Of a DNA stretch of 18,708 nucleotides, positions 8,818 to 15,191 are shown piece after piece. The stretch's first letter is position 1, and each line of letters starts with the position of its first letter. Source of the stretch: CAZAGD01 sp049699975. GTDB taxonomy: Bacteria > Desulfobacterota > SM23-61. Position numbers and translations under genes: made by a program. The notes beneath the pieces are model-generated. The model ran no database searches, was not told the origin of the DNA, and saw only the letters and a program-made list of their open reading frames with translations. The stretch spans positions 1 to 18,708 of the forward strand of contig JBNAWB010000052.1 in assembly GCA_049699975.1 (NCBI GenBank), written 5' to 3'.

Positions 8818-9462
8818 CTATTTTTCGATTTTTGCATAAAGGACCGGGAAACCGGCTGCTTCCAAAGCCTTTTTAATCGGTTCGAAATAAAAGGTCTTGA
8901 GCTTAAAGACCACCACCCGTTTTCCAGGTTCATCAGCTACATCCGTAACCACGCTAATTATATTAACGTTGTGCTCTTTAATGATGCGGGTTATTTCTGC
9001 TAAAGCACCAGGTTTGTCTTCCGCCAAGACCTCCAAGCGGCTGCCTTTCTCTTTCATACCCATGACATTGATGAGAATTTCCATGACATCATTTTCGGTA
9101 ATGATCCCAACTAAATTCCCGTCTTCTACCACAGGCAAGCAGCCAATTTTATTGTCGTGCAAAATGGTAGCCGCTTCTTCCACAGAGACATCTGGGGAAA
9201 TGGTAATCACATTCCGCGTCATAATCTCGCCCACCGTCAGTTTATCCAGAAGGTAATGAAGCTCCCTAATTTCTAAGGAGGTAGCTGGAGAAGCTTCGGC
9301 TTTGCGGATGTCCATGTTAGTTACTAACCCGATTAATTTTTTCCCTTCTACTACCGGAAGATGGCGAATATTTTTTTCCTCCAGAATTTTTTTGGCCACG
9401 GTCATGCGCTCGTTTTTGGTGATCGTAATCAAATCTTTCTTCATCTTTTTCCTTACCAGCAT
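8818..9462 (-). CDS. CBS-CBS-ACT domain protein (AcuB-like)
   Basis: 214 residues. Two CBS motifs form a Bateman module: residues ~7-55 with RHLPVVEGKKLIGLVTNMDI, and residues ~78-135 with IMTRNVITISPDVSVEEA and GCLPVVEDGNLVGIITENDV. An ACT-type domain follows from about residue 142 (RLEVLAEDKPGALAEITRII). CBS pairs usually bind adenosine ligands such as AMP, ATP or SAM, and ACT domains often bind amino acids. No catalytic domain is present, so a sensory or regulatory role is likely but unproven. The start at 9462 has a strong GGAGG SD (complement of 9470-9474) at ideal spacing; an internal Met at 9444 is less likely. The gene is divergent from mutS and convergent with the lapA-like gene. Confidence 0.88.
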   Translation of the reverse strand: MLVRKKMKKDLITITKNERMTVAKKILEEKNIRHLPVVEGKKLIGLVTNMDIRKAEASPATSLEIRELHYLLDKLTVGEIMTRNVITISPDVSVEEAATILHDNKIGCLPVVEDGNLVGIITENDVMEILINVMGMKEKGSRLEVLAEDKPGALAEITRIIKEHNVNIISVVTDVADEPGKRVVVFKLKTFYFEPIKKALEAAGFPVLYAKIEK

Positions 9463-9487
9463 CTTTCCCCCTCCTTAATTTTTTTAA

Positions 9488-9500
9488 TAGAACAGTTCTA
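9488..9500. promoter_or_regulatory. Palindrome at the CBS-ACT transcription start (operator candidate)
   Basis: TAGAAC-A-GTTCTA is a perfect 6-bp inverted repeat around one central base. It lies at about +1 to +13 of the predicted minus-strand transcript, between the promoter and the SD. This is a classic repressor position. It is not the GAAC-N4-GTTC LexA box of Gram-positive bacteria, because the spacer is one base. The binding protein is unknown. Confidence 0.4.
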
Positions 9501-9506
9501 AAACCA

Positions 9507-9535
9507 AGTTTAGTTTAATTAGTTAGCCGCGTCAA
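9507..9535 (-). promoter_or_regulatory. Sigma70-type promoter of the CBS-ACT gene
   Basis: On the minus strand, TTGACG (complement of 9530-9535) and TAAACT (complement of 9507-9512) are separated by exactly 17 bp. The -35 matches consensus at five of six positions and the -10 at four of six. The predicted start point is near 9500, giving a leader of about 38 nt before the ATG. Confidence 0.65.
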
Positions 9536-9555
9536 GGGAAAGAATGTTGAATTTT

Positions 9556-9561
9556 TATAAT
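9556..9561 (+). promoter_or_regulatory. Candidate -10 box for mutS
   Basis: A perfect TATAAT lies 45 bp before the mutS ATG. There is no recognisable -35 at 16-18 bp upstream. The position is right for a mutS promoter, divergent from the CBS-ACT promoter. Confidence 0.4.
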
Positions 9562-9606
9562 TCTTAAGCTAAATTGATTATCAGTAATTTTAAGGCGTCT
9601 GAGACG

Positions 9607-12207
9607 ATGAGTAATCTTACTCCCCTTATCCAACAATATCTCACGGTCAAAGAAAAATATCCTGATGCGATCCTCTTTTACCGCATGGGTGATTTTTATG
9701 AAATGTTTTTTGATGATGCCAAATTAGCCTCGGAAATATTAGGTATTACTTTAACCTCCCGGGATAAAAGTAAAGAAGATTCTGTCCCCTTATGCGGAGT
9801 TCCTTACCATGCCGCTTCCTCTTATATTCAAAAATTAGTGGATCAAGGATATAAAGTGGCTATTTGTGAACAGATGGAGGAAGCGGGGAAGGGGAAGGGA
9901 ATAGTTCACCGCGAAGTAATCAGAGTTATTACGCCCGGAATGGTTTTAGAAGATGAACTCCTCCGACCCAAAGATAATAATTTTTTGATGGCCTTGGCTA
10001 TGGCCCCTGAAAAATTTGGCCTCTCTTTCCTGGATGCTTCTACGGGGGATTTCTTGGCTACTGAAGTTAAGACCGCACAATCATTAATAGATGAAGTTAT
10101 CCGCCTTAGACCGCGGGAAATAATCCTGCCCGAAGGAATGAAAAACCTGCACCCGGTAAAAGAATTGCGCAGGTCTTTTCCCCAAGCTCTTTATACTCCT
10201 TTACCTGCCGAAGTCTTTTCAAGCGCTAATTGTCAGGAATGTTTAAAGAATATCAGTACTCCTTTAACCAAAGAGAAAGAAGATGCCTTGCGAGCGGCAG
10301 GGGCCCTTATTTTTTATGTACAAGAGACGCAAAAGATTTCTCCCAGTCATCTTTCCCGCTTAGAATTCTATCAAGTAGATGACTACATGATTCTTGACGA
10401 AACTACGCGGCGCAATTTAGAACTCTTTGAAAATTTACAGACACGGGCGCGCCAAGGAACTCTCATAGATATCTTAGACGAGACCGTTACCCCTATGGGT
10501 GGGAGAATGTTAAAGCGCTGGTTAAGCTTCCCTCTTTTGGACCTGGAAAAGATTAGAGAACGGCAAGCAGCCGTGGCTGAGTTGAAAGAGAAAGATCATC
10601 TTCGCCAGGAAATAAGGCAATTATTGGGCCAAATGAGAGACCTTGAACGTCTGGCCGCCCGGATTTCTTTGGAAGTGGCGAATGCCCGCGACTTAGTGGC
10701 TCTCCGTTCATCCCTTGATCTTATCCCCCAGGTTAAAGCCGCCCTGGCCAAGTTTTCCCAAAAAATTTTGCAGAGACACCACCAAGAATTAGATGAGCTG
10801 GCTGATTTAAAAGATTTATTGCATAAAGCTATTGAAGATAATCCTCCTGCCTCTTTAAAAGAAGGGGGATTAATTAAAAAAGGGTATGATGCTCAGCTTG
10901 ACCACCTCCGCGAAATAAGCTGGCAGGGCAAAAAATGGATTGCTGAGCTGGAAGCTAAAGAACGTTTGCGGACGGGCATCTCTTCTCTGAAGGTCAGGTA
11001 TAATAAAGTTTTTGGCTATTACATTGAAGTGACCAAACCCAATCTCTCTTTAGTTCCAGCGCATTATATACGTAAGCAGACTTTGGCCAATGCGGAACGT
11101 TACCTAACGCCGGAGCTGCAGGAATACGAGACTCAAGTACTTACCGCCGAAGAAAAAAAGGATTCCTTAGAATATGAAATATTTAAACAGATTTTAAAAA
11201 AAGCGGCGGCCCAGGTGGAGAAGCTGCAAAGAATAGCTCAGGCCATAGCCGAGGTGGATGTCTTATCATCTTTGGCCGAAATCGCGGAAAGATACAACTA
11301 TTGCTGCCCCTACCTTGACGAAAGCTTAACTGTGCAAATCGTGGAGGGACGTCATCCAGTTTTAGAACGTCTTTCTCTGGATGAACCTTTCGTCCCCAAC
11401 GATATATACATGGATGAGGAGACCAGCCAAATTTTGATTATTACCGGACCAAATATGGCCGGCAAATCGACTTTGCTGAGGCAGGTAGCTCTAATCATAA
11501 TTTTAGCCCAAGTGGGCAGCTTTGTACCTGCTCGGGAAGCTCGTTTGGGTATAGTTGACCGGATCTTCACCCGCATCGGAGCCACGGATGACCTTACCCG
11601 TGGGAGGAGTACTTTTATGGTGGAAATGGAAGAGGTAGCCCATATCTTAAAAAACATAAGTGCCCGGAGCCTAATTCTGCTTGATGAAATCGGCCGCGGA
11701 ACGAGTACCTTCGATGGCCTTTCCATTGCCTGGGCGGTTACGGAATTTTTGCATGATGAAACTCCCAGTCGCCCCAAGGCTCTTTTTGCTACCCATTACC
11801 ATGAATTGACCGAATTAGCTCTGACCAAACCCCGCGTAAAAAATTTTCATGTGGCAGTGAAAGAATGGAATGATCGGGTAATATTTTTGCGCAAACTGAT
11901 TCCTGGTGGAACAAGCCGAAGCTACGGGATTCAAGTGGCCCGCTTAGCCGGTCTGCCTGAGCCAGTAATTGAGCGGGCCAAAGAAGTACTAAATAACCTG
12001 GAGCAGGGAGAATTCACCGAAGGAGGAATACCCAAATTGGCCCTTTCGCGCAAGAAAAAAGTTACCTGGGATTCATTACAAATGCCCCTTTTCCAAACCC
12101 CTCCCGATCCCCTGCGCGAGATGCTTAAAAAAATTGATCCCAACCAGATAACCCCCCTGGAAGCCCTAAACCTTTTAAATGAACTTAAAAAACGTTTAAA
12201 CAATTAA
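9607..12207 (+). CDS. mutS: DNA mismatch repair ATPase MutS
   Basis: About 866 residues, normal for MutS1. It recognises mispaired bases and recruits MutL. Domain I carries the mismatch-wedging F-x-E motif in GDFYEMFF (Phe30, Glu32). The connector and lever segments include GRMLKRWLSFPL, and the clamp region includes FGYYIEVTK. The C-terminal ATPase has Walker A GPNMAGKST near residue 614, DDLTRGRSTFMVEM, Walker B LLDEIGRGTSTFDG and the FATHYHELTEL segment. A QMPLF peptide near residue 825 fits the sliding-clamp binding motif seen in E. coli MutS. The frame can be opened at TTG 9574, but ATG 9607 gives the family-typical N-terminus TPLIQQYLTVK and has TAAGG upstream. No mutL follows within the window. 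Confidence 0.97.
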   Translation: MSNLTPLIQQYLTVKEKYPDAILFYRMGDFYEMFFDDAKLASEILGITLTSRDKSKEDSVPLCGVPYHAASSYIQKLVDQGYKVAICEQMEEAGKGKGIVHREVIRVITPGMVLEDELLRPKDNNFLMALAMAPEKFGLSFLDASTGDFLATEVKTAQSLIDEVIRLRPREIILPEGMKNLHPVKELRRSFPQALYTPLPAEVFSSANCQECLKNISTPLTKEKEDALRAAGALIFYVQETQKISPSHLSRLEFYQVDDYMILDETTRRNLELFENLQTRARQGTLIDILDETVTPMGGRMLKRWLSFPLLDLEKIRERQAAVAELKEKDHLRQEIRQLLGQMRDLERLAARISLEVANARDLVALRSSLDLIPQVKAALAKFSQKILQRHHQELDELADLKDLLHKAIEDNPPASLKEGGLIKKGYDAQLDHLREISWQGKKWIAELEAKERLRTGISSLKVRYNKVFGYYIEVTKPNLSLVPAHYIRKQTLANAERYLTPELQEYETQVLTAEEKKDSLEYEIFKQILKKAAAQVEKLQRIAQAIAEVDVLSSLAEIAERYNYCCPYLDESLTVQIVEGRHPVLERLSLDEPFVPNDIYMDEETSQILIITGPNMAGKSTLLRQVALIIILAQVGSFVPAREARLGIVDRIFTRIGATDDLTRGRSTFMVEMEEVAHILKNISARSLILLDEIGRGTSTFDGLSIAWAVTEFLHDETPSRPKALFATHYHELTELALTKPRVKNFHVAVKEWNDRVIFLRKLIPGGTSRSYGIQVARLAGLPEPVIERAKEVLNNLEQGEFTEGGIPKLALSRKKKVTWDSLQMPLFQTPPDPLREMLKKIDPNQITPLEALNLLNELKKRLNN

Positions 12208-12332
12208 TTATTTTTCGCTGCTTGATTAATCTCTACCTTCTTCATTGCCTTAGCTCAGGATTAAATGTGTTCGATGTTGAAATTCTATATGTTATCAAAT
12301 ATTCAAGAGTCTATTCCGTGATATTCTTTTGG

Positions 12333-12362
12333 CCCTTCACCTCGGTAAGAGTTGCTTCCGAC
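12333..12362. repeat. Dispersed repeat, copy A
   Basis: A 30-bp segment built around TCACCTCGGTA and TTCCGAC matches 13865-13894 at 26 of 30 positions. This copy lacks the long CCCTCTCCCC/GGGGAGAGGG hairpin of copy B; only TTTCTCCC follows. The two copies flank the binding-protein gene. Confidence 0.7.
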
Positions 12363-12423
12363 TTTCTCCCTACTCAAGTTTTAGCGACTCTTTCTGTTGA
12401 GACTGTGTCGCACCCTCTTTCTG

Positions 12424-12526
12424 GTCATGGCGAGCGACCCCGCACTTGAGGCGGGGGAGCGGGGCCATCTCTTTTATTTCAAGGTTTTACGAGATCGCCA
12501 CGGTCGCTATGCTCCCTCGCGATGAC
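12424..12526. repeat. REP/BIME-like pair of palindromic units in opposite orientation
   Basis: Unit 1 (12424-12471) begins GTCATGGCGAG and ends GGCCATCTC. It has outer arms ATGGC/GCCAT and an inner hairpin CCCCGC/GCGGGG (12438-12443 with 12451-12456). Unit 2 (12491-12526) is the inverted counterpart. Its complement begins GTCATCGCGAG (10 of 11 identical to unit 1) and ends GGCGATCTC (8 of 9 identical). The 19-bp link between units is AT-rich. Two inverted REP-like units around a short linker is the BIME layout. Similar GTCATTGCGAG-type repeats are, from memory, widespread in bacterial intergenic DNA. Confidence 0.7.
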
Positions 12527-12702
12527 ATTATGGCTCAGTCTTTTTTGGGGAGAGGTCTTGCGCTGGGGAGTAAGTTTTAATCCTTCCCAGGGCAGGGTCG
12601 GACCAATGAAAGAACCAGTGCCTCATTTTAATGAGCCTCTCTCCCTCCCGCCTGAAGTAGGTACGAATTTCAAAAGTGATCGACGGTCAGCATTTATCTC
12701 CC

Positions 12703-12732
12703 TTGACAAGCAACTTTATCTAAAGTTATAAA
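12703..12732 (+). promoter_or_regulatory. Promoter of the binding-protein gene with internal operator palindrome
   Basis: Consensus -35 TTGACA (12703-12708) is followed after 18 bp by TATAAA (12727-12732), placing the transcript start near 12739. The spacer contains a perfect inverted repeat AACTTTA-TC-TAAAGTT (12712-12727), so a bound protein would block RNA polymerase directly. The operator reading is inference; the repeat itself is exact. No regulator gene is adjacent. Confidence 0.7.
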
Positions 12733-12767
12733 ATGATTAAAATTCACCAGAAATAAGGAGCAGAAAA

Positions 12768-13790
12768 ATGAAAAAAATTGTAATGGTTATATTCATGTCT
12801 TTTTTGCTTATTCCTTTGAATTACCTTTCTTTAGGAAAAGAGGCCAGGGGCGCTTCGGAAATAGAAACTAAAGCCAAAGCAGAAGGGAAGGTATCTTTCT
12901 ATGCGAATATTACGGCCGTCGAGCCCATTATCGAAAGCTTTATTAAGAAATACGGGGTGAAAGCGGAATATACGCGGCTGTCTACTTCTAAATTCGTTCC
13001 CACAGTAACTACGGAGCATGCGGCCGGAAAGCTTATGGCTGATGTCCTCCAAGCTCCTATTCCCATATTAGAGATCCTCGCGGAAAAAGGAATTTTAGCT
13101 ACCTATAAATCGCCAGTAGCTGCTGAATATCCGACCTGGGCCAATAAAGAAGGTAAAATCCAAATTTTCGGTATTGAATATATCGCCCTTATCTACAATA
13201 AAGAACTGGTTAAGCCAGCCGATGTCCCGAAAAAGTATGCAGATATAACGGACCCCAAATGGCGGGGGAAAATCGTCATGCCTGATCCTTCTTCCCATGC
13301 CACTACTATTTCTTGGTTGGTAGGCCTGAAAGAAACAATATTTAAAGCAGAAGAACCGTGGCTCAAATTCTTGAAGGGCTTGGCAGCCAATAAGCCGATG
13401 TTTGTGGCTTCTTTGGGTCCTACGCCTGCCCCCATAGAAAGCGGAGAAAAATTGATCGGGATATCCATGCCCAAATACATAGTTACTAAAGCTCCGGCAC
13501 CATTGGATTGGGCAAGGGTCGATCAGCCCCTTCTGGGGACTCCCCGCGGTATCGCTATTGCGGCCAAAGCACCGCATCCTAATGCCGCCAGGTTATTCAT
13601 GGACTATTGGCTCTCAAAAGAAGCCATGAAAATAATGGCTGAAAAAGTAGGCGAATATGTTTTGGCCCCAGGCACTTTCCCGCCGATACCAGGGATGGAC
13701 AAAGCCCAAGTCTTAGCCATTCGGGAACTTTCCGATAAGGAAATTAAAAAATGGGGTGGGGAATTTAAAAAAATATTTGGCGTTCCCTGA
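12768..13790 (+). CDS. Periplasmic substrate-binding protein of a ferric/AfuA-type ABC transporter
   Basis: 340 residues. The N-terminus is a clear signal peptide: MKK, a hydrophobic core (about residues 4-22), and a likely cleavage near the Ala/Gly/Ser stretch at 27-30. No lipobox Cys is present, so the mature protein should be soluble in the periplasm. The body fits the extracellular solute-binding family with AfuA/FbpA (COG1840): KVSFYANITAVEPIIESF, GIEYIALIYNKELV, YADITDPKWRGKIVMPDP, SGEKLIGISMPKYI, GTPRGIAIAAKAPHPNAA and LFMDYWLSKEAMK. The paired tyrosines that bind iron in FbpA are not seen in the expected segment, so the ligand may not be ferric iron. A strong SD (AAGGAG) lies upstream. 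The ATPase and permease genes follow after a repeat-containing gap of 294 bp. Confidence 0.88.
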   Translation: MKKIVMVIFMSFLLIPLNYLSLGKEARGASEIETKAKAEGKVSFYANITAVEPIIESFIKKYGVKAEYTRLSTSKFVPTVTTEHAAGKLMADVLQAPIPILEILAEKGILATYKSPVAAEYPTWANKEGKIQIFGIEYIALIYNKELVKPADVPKKYADITDPKWRGKIVMPDPSSHATTISWLVGLKETIFKAEEPWLKFLKGLAANKPMFVASLGPTPAPIESGEKLIGISMPKYIVTKAPAPLDWARVDQPLLGTPRGIAIAAKAPHPNAARLFMDYWLSKEAMKIMAEKVGEYVLAPGTFPPIPGMDKAQVLAIRELSDKEIKKWGGEFKKIFGVP

Positions 13791-13864
13791 AAAACTTCCA
13801 ACAAAAATTCTTGATAAAATATTATTAATGAGCGCATTAAATAAATGACCTCTGCTATTCTTAA

Positions 13865-13936
13865 CCCCTCACCTCGGTACGAGTCGATTCCGACCTAACC
13901 CTCTCCCCACGCCTGGGGAGAGGGGAGGGTGAGGGG
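13865..13936. repeat. Dispersed repeat, copy B, with nested hairpins
   Basis: The outer arms CCCCTCACC (13865-13873) and GGTGAGGGG (13928-13936) are perfectly complementary. Inside are a perfect 10-bp hairpin CCCTCTCCCC/GGGGAGAGGG (13899-13908 with 13915-13924) and a small TCGG/CCGA stem (13874-13877 with 13890-13893). Together they could form a three-way junction. No U-tract follows on either strand, so it is not an ordinary terminator. Its first 30 bp match copy A at 12333. It lies in the gap between the binding-protein and ATPase genes, where folding could reduce read-through or affect mRNA stability. Confidence 0.75.
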
Positions 13937-14084
13937 AAGAAGGGTAAATATTTAATCGCTCCGAGTAATAATTGAATTTTAAAGCCCCAGGGACATGATT
14001 TTTTAGCATAAGAAAGAAAAATATCTAATGCACTCCTTAGCCCAGGAAGAAGAACAATATTAAATTCCAAATCCAATAAAACAA

Positions 14085-15173
14085 ATGGAAATACGCATCT
14101 CGAATTTAAGTAAAGATTTTTCTCTGGAAGGCAAAAGATTTCGAGCATTAGACCAGGTAGACCTCACCATTCCGGTTAATCAAATTTTTACTATTTTAGG
14201 CCCAAGCGGCTGTGGAAAGACAACACTTTTACGTTGTATCGTTGGTTTGGAGACTCCTGATAGCGGAGAGATTGCCATTGGAGAAGAGATAGTTTTCTCT
14301 AAAGAAAAAAGTATCTTTGTTCCGCCCGAGAAAAGAGGCTTAGGCATGGTTTTTCAGACCTACGCCATCTGGCCGCATATGAATGTTTTTGATAATGTGG
14401 CTTATCCTTTGCAAGCTCGGCGAGAACCCAAAGACAAAATTAAAAGAAAGGTGGTCGAAGTTCTCCAATTAGTTCAATTAGCTGGATTTGAAAATCGGCC
14501 AGCGACAAAACTGAGTGGGGGCCAACAACAACGGGTGGCCTTAGCCAGGGCATTAGTAGCCGAGCCAAAAGTCATCCTCTTCGATGAGCCCTTGAGTAAT
14601 TTAGATGCTAAACTCCGCGAAGAAACCAGAAAAGAGTTGAGGAAGTTTTTAACGCGGCTAAAAATCACGGCCGTGTACGTCACCCACGATCAGGCGGAAG
14701 CTCTATCTCTCTCGGATACTATAGCGGTTATGAATAGCGGACGGATAGTCGAAATAGGAACTCCCCGAGATATATATTTTCATTCCGAGCATAAGTTTGT
14801 GGCTGACTTTATTGGTCGGGCCAACATTTTGGAAGGGAAAGTAATGGCTATGGAAAATGATTACCTTATAACAGATACTCCTCTGGGGCCAATTACTTGC
14901 CTAAAGAAAAGAGAAGTTGAACTTGGGAGAAAAGTATATATTTGTATTCGTCCGGAATTTATCAAAATAATAAAAGGAGATCAAAAAAATGGGCCGAATA
15001 TCTTTCCTGGGAAAATAGAATCTCTGGTCTTTAGTGGAGATCTTTGCGAAGGCGAAGTGGGCATCGGTCAGATATCTCTAAATTTCCAAGTTGAACCTAC
15101 TTCTTCTCTAAAAGAGGGAGAAGAAATTTTCCTCCAATTCCCTCCCGATCATTGCCAAATCCTTCTTCATTAA
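14085..15173 (+). CDS. ABC transporter ATPase, ferric/polyamine-type importer
   Basis: 362 residues. The nucleotide-binding domain shows Walker A GPSGCGKTT (residues 39-47), a Q-loop in VFQTYAIWPHMN, the signature LSGGQQQRVALARAL near 142-156, Walker B VILFDEPLSNLDA from about 163 and the switch His in YVTHDQAEALSLSD. The downstream AVMNSGRIVEIGTP and FVADFIGRANIL lead into a C-terminal TOBE-like region (about 240-362). This layout is usual for FbpC/PotA/MalK-type importers. It powers uptake by dimerising under the permease that follows 18 bp later. ATG 14085 is supported by a TAA in frame just upstream, but there is no good SD immediately before it; the nearest AGGAAG is nearly 40 bp away. 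Confidence 0.93.
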   Translation: MEIRISNLSKDFSLEGKRFRALDQVDLTIPVNQIFTILGPSGCGKTTLLRCIVGLETPDSGEIAIGEEIVFSKEKSIFVPPEKRGLGMVFQTYAIWPHMNVFDNVAYPLQARREPKDKIKRKVVEVLQLVQLAGFENRPATKLSGGQQQRVALARALVAEPKVILFDEPLSNLDAKLREETRKELRKFLTRLKITAVYVTHDQAEALSLSDTIAVMNSGRIVEIGTPRDIYFHSEHKFVADFIGRANILEGKVMAMENDYLITDTPLGPITCLKKREVELGRKVYICIRPEFIKIIKGDQKNGPNIFPGKIESLVFSGDLCEGEVGIGQISLNFQVEPTSSLKEGEEIFLQFPPDHCQILLH

Positions 15174-15191
15174 AGCCCTGGGAACTATTTT

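Larger units (their letters stand above)
12208..12767. other. 560-bp gene-free stretch with repeats and a promoter
   Basis: No convincing gene is present: short frames at 12222-12449 and 12522-12731 lack an SD, conserved motifs or gene-like composition. The stretch holds a copy of a dispersed repeat (12333-12362), a pair of REP-like palindromic units (12424-12526), a short hairpin CTCATT-TT-AATGAG (12622-12635) and the promoter of the binding-protein gene (12703-12732). Confidence 0.75.

Noticed and set aside
9488..9500. LexA (SOS) box near mutS
   Set aside because: The half-sites GAAC/GTTC are one base apart rather than four, so it does not fit the Gram-positive LexA box, nor CTGT-N8-ACAG.
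11352..11777. 141-codon minus-strand frame inside mutS
   Set aside because: It lies opposite the highly conserved ATPase motifs of MutS, which explain the open antisense frame.
12222..12449. Open frame of about 75 codons after mutS
   Set aside because: No SD, no recognisable domain, and it runs through the dispersed repeat and the first REP-like unit; most likely chance.
12522..12731. Open frame of about 69 codons before the binding-protein gene
   Set aside because: It overlaps the REP-like unit and the transporter promoter and lacks an SD or family resemblance.
13095..13577. 160-codon minus-strand frame inside the binding-protein gene
   Set aside because: Antisense shadow with low-complexity, family-unlike translation; the plus frame is a complete binding protein.
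13891..13936. Strong GC hairpin considered as a rho-independent terminator for the binding-protein gene
   Set aside because: No U-tract follows on the plus or minus strand, and the structure is part of a dispersed repeat.
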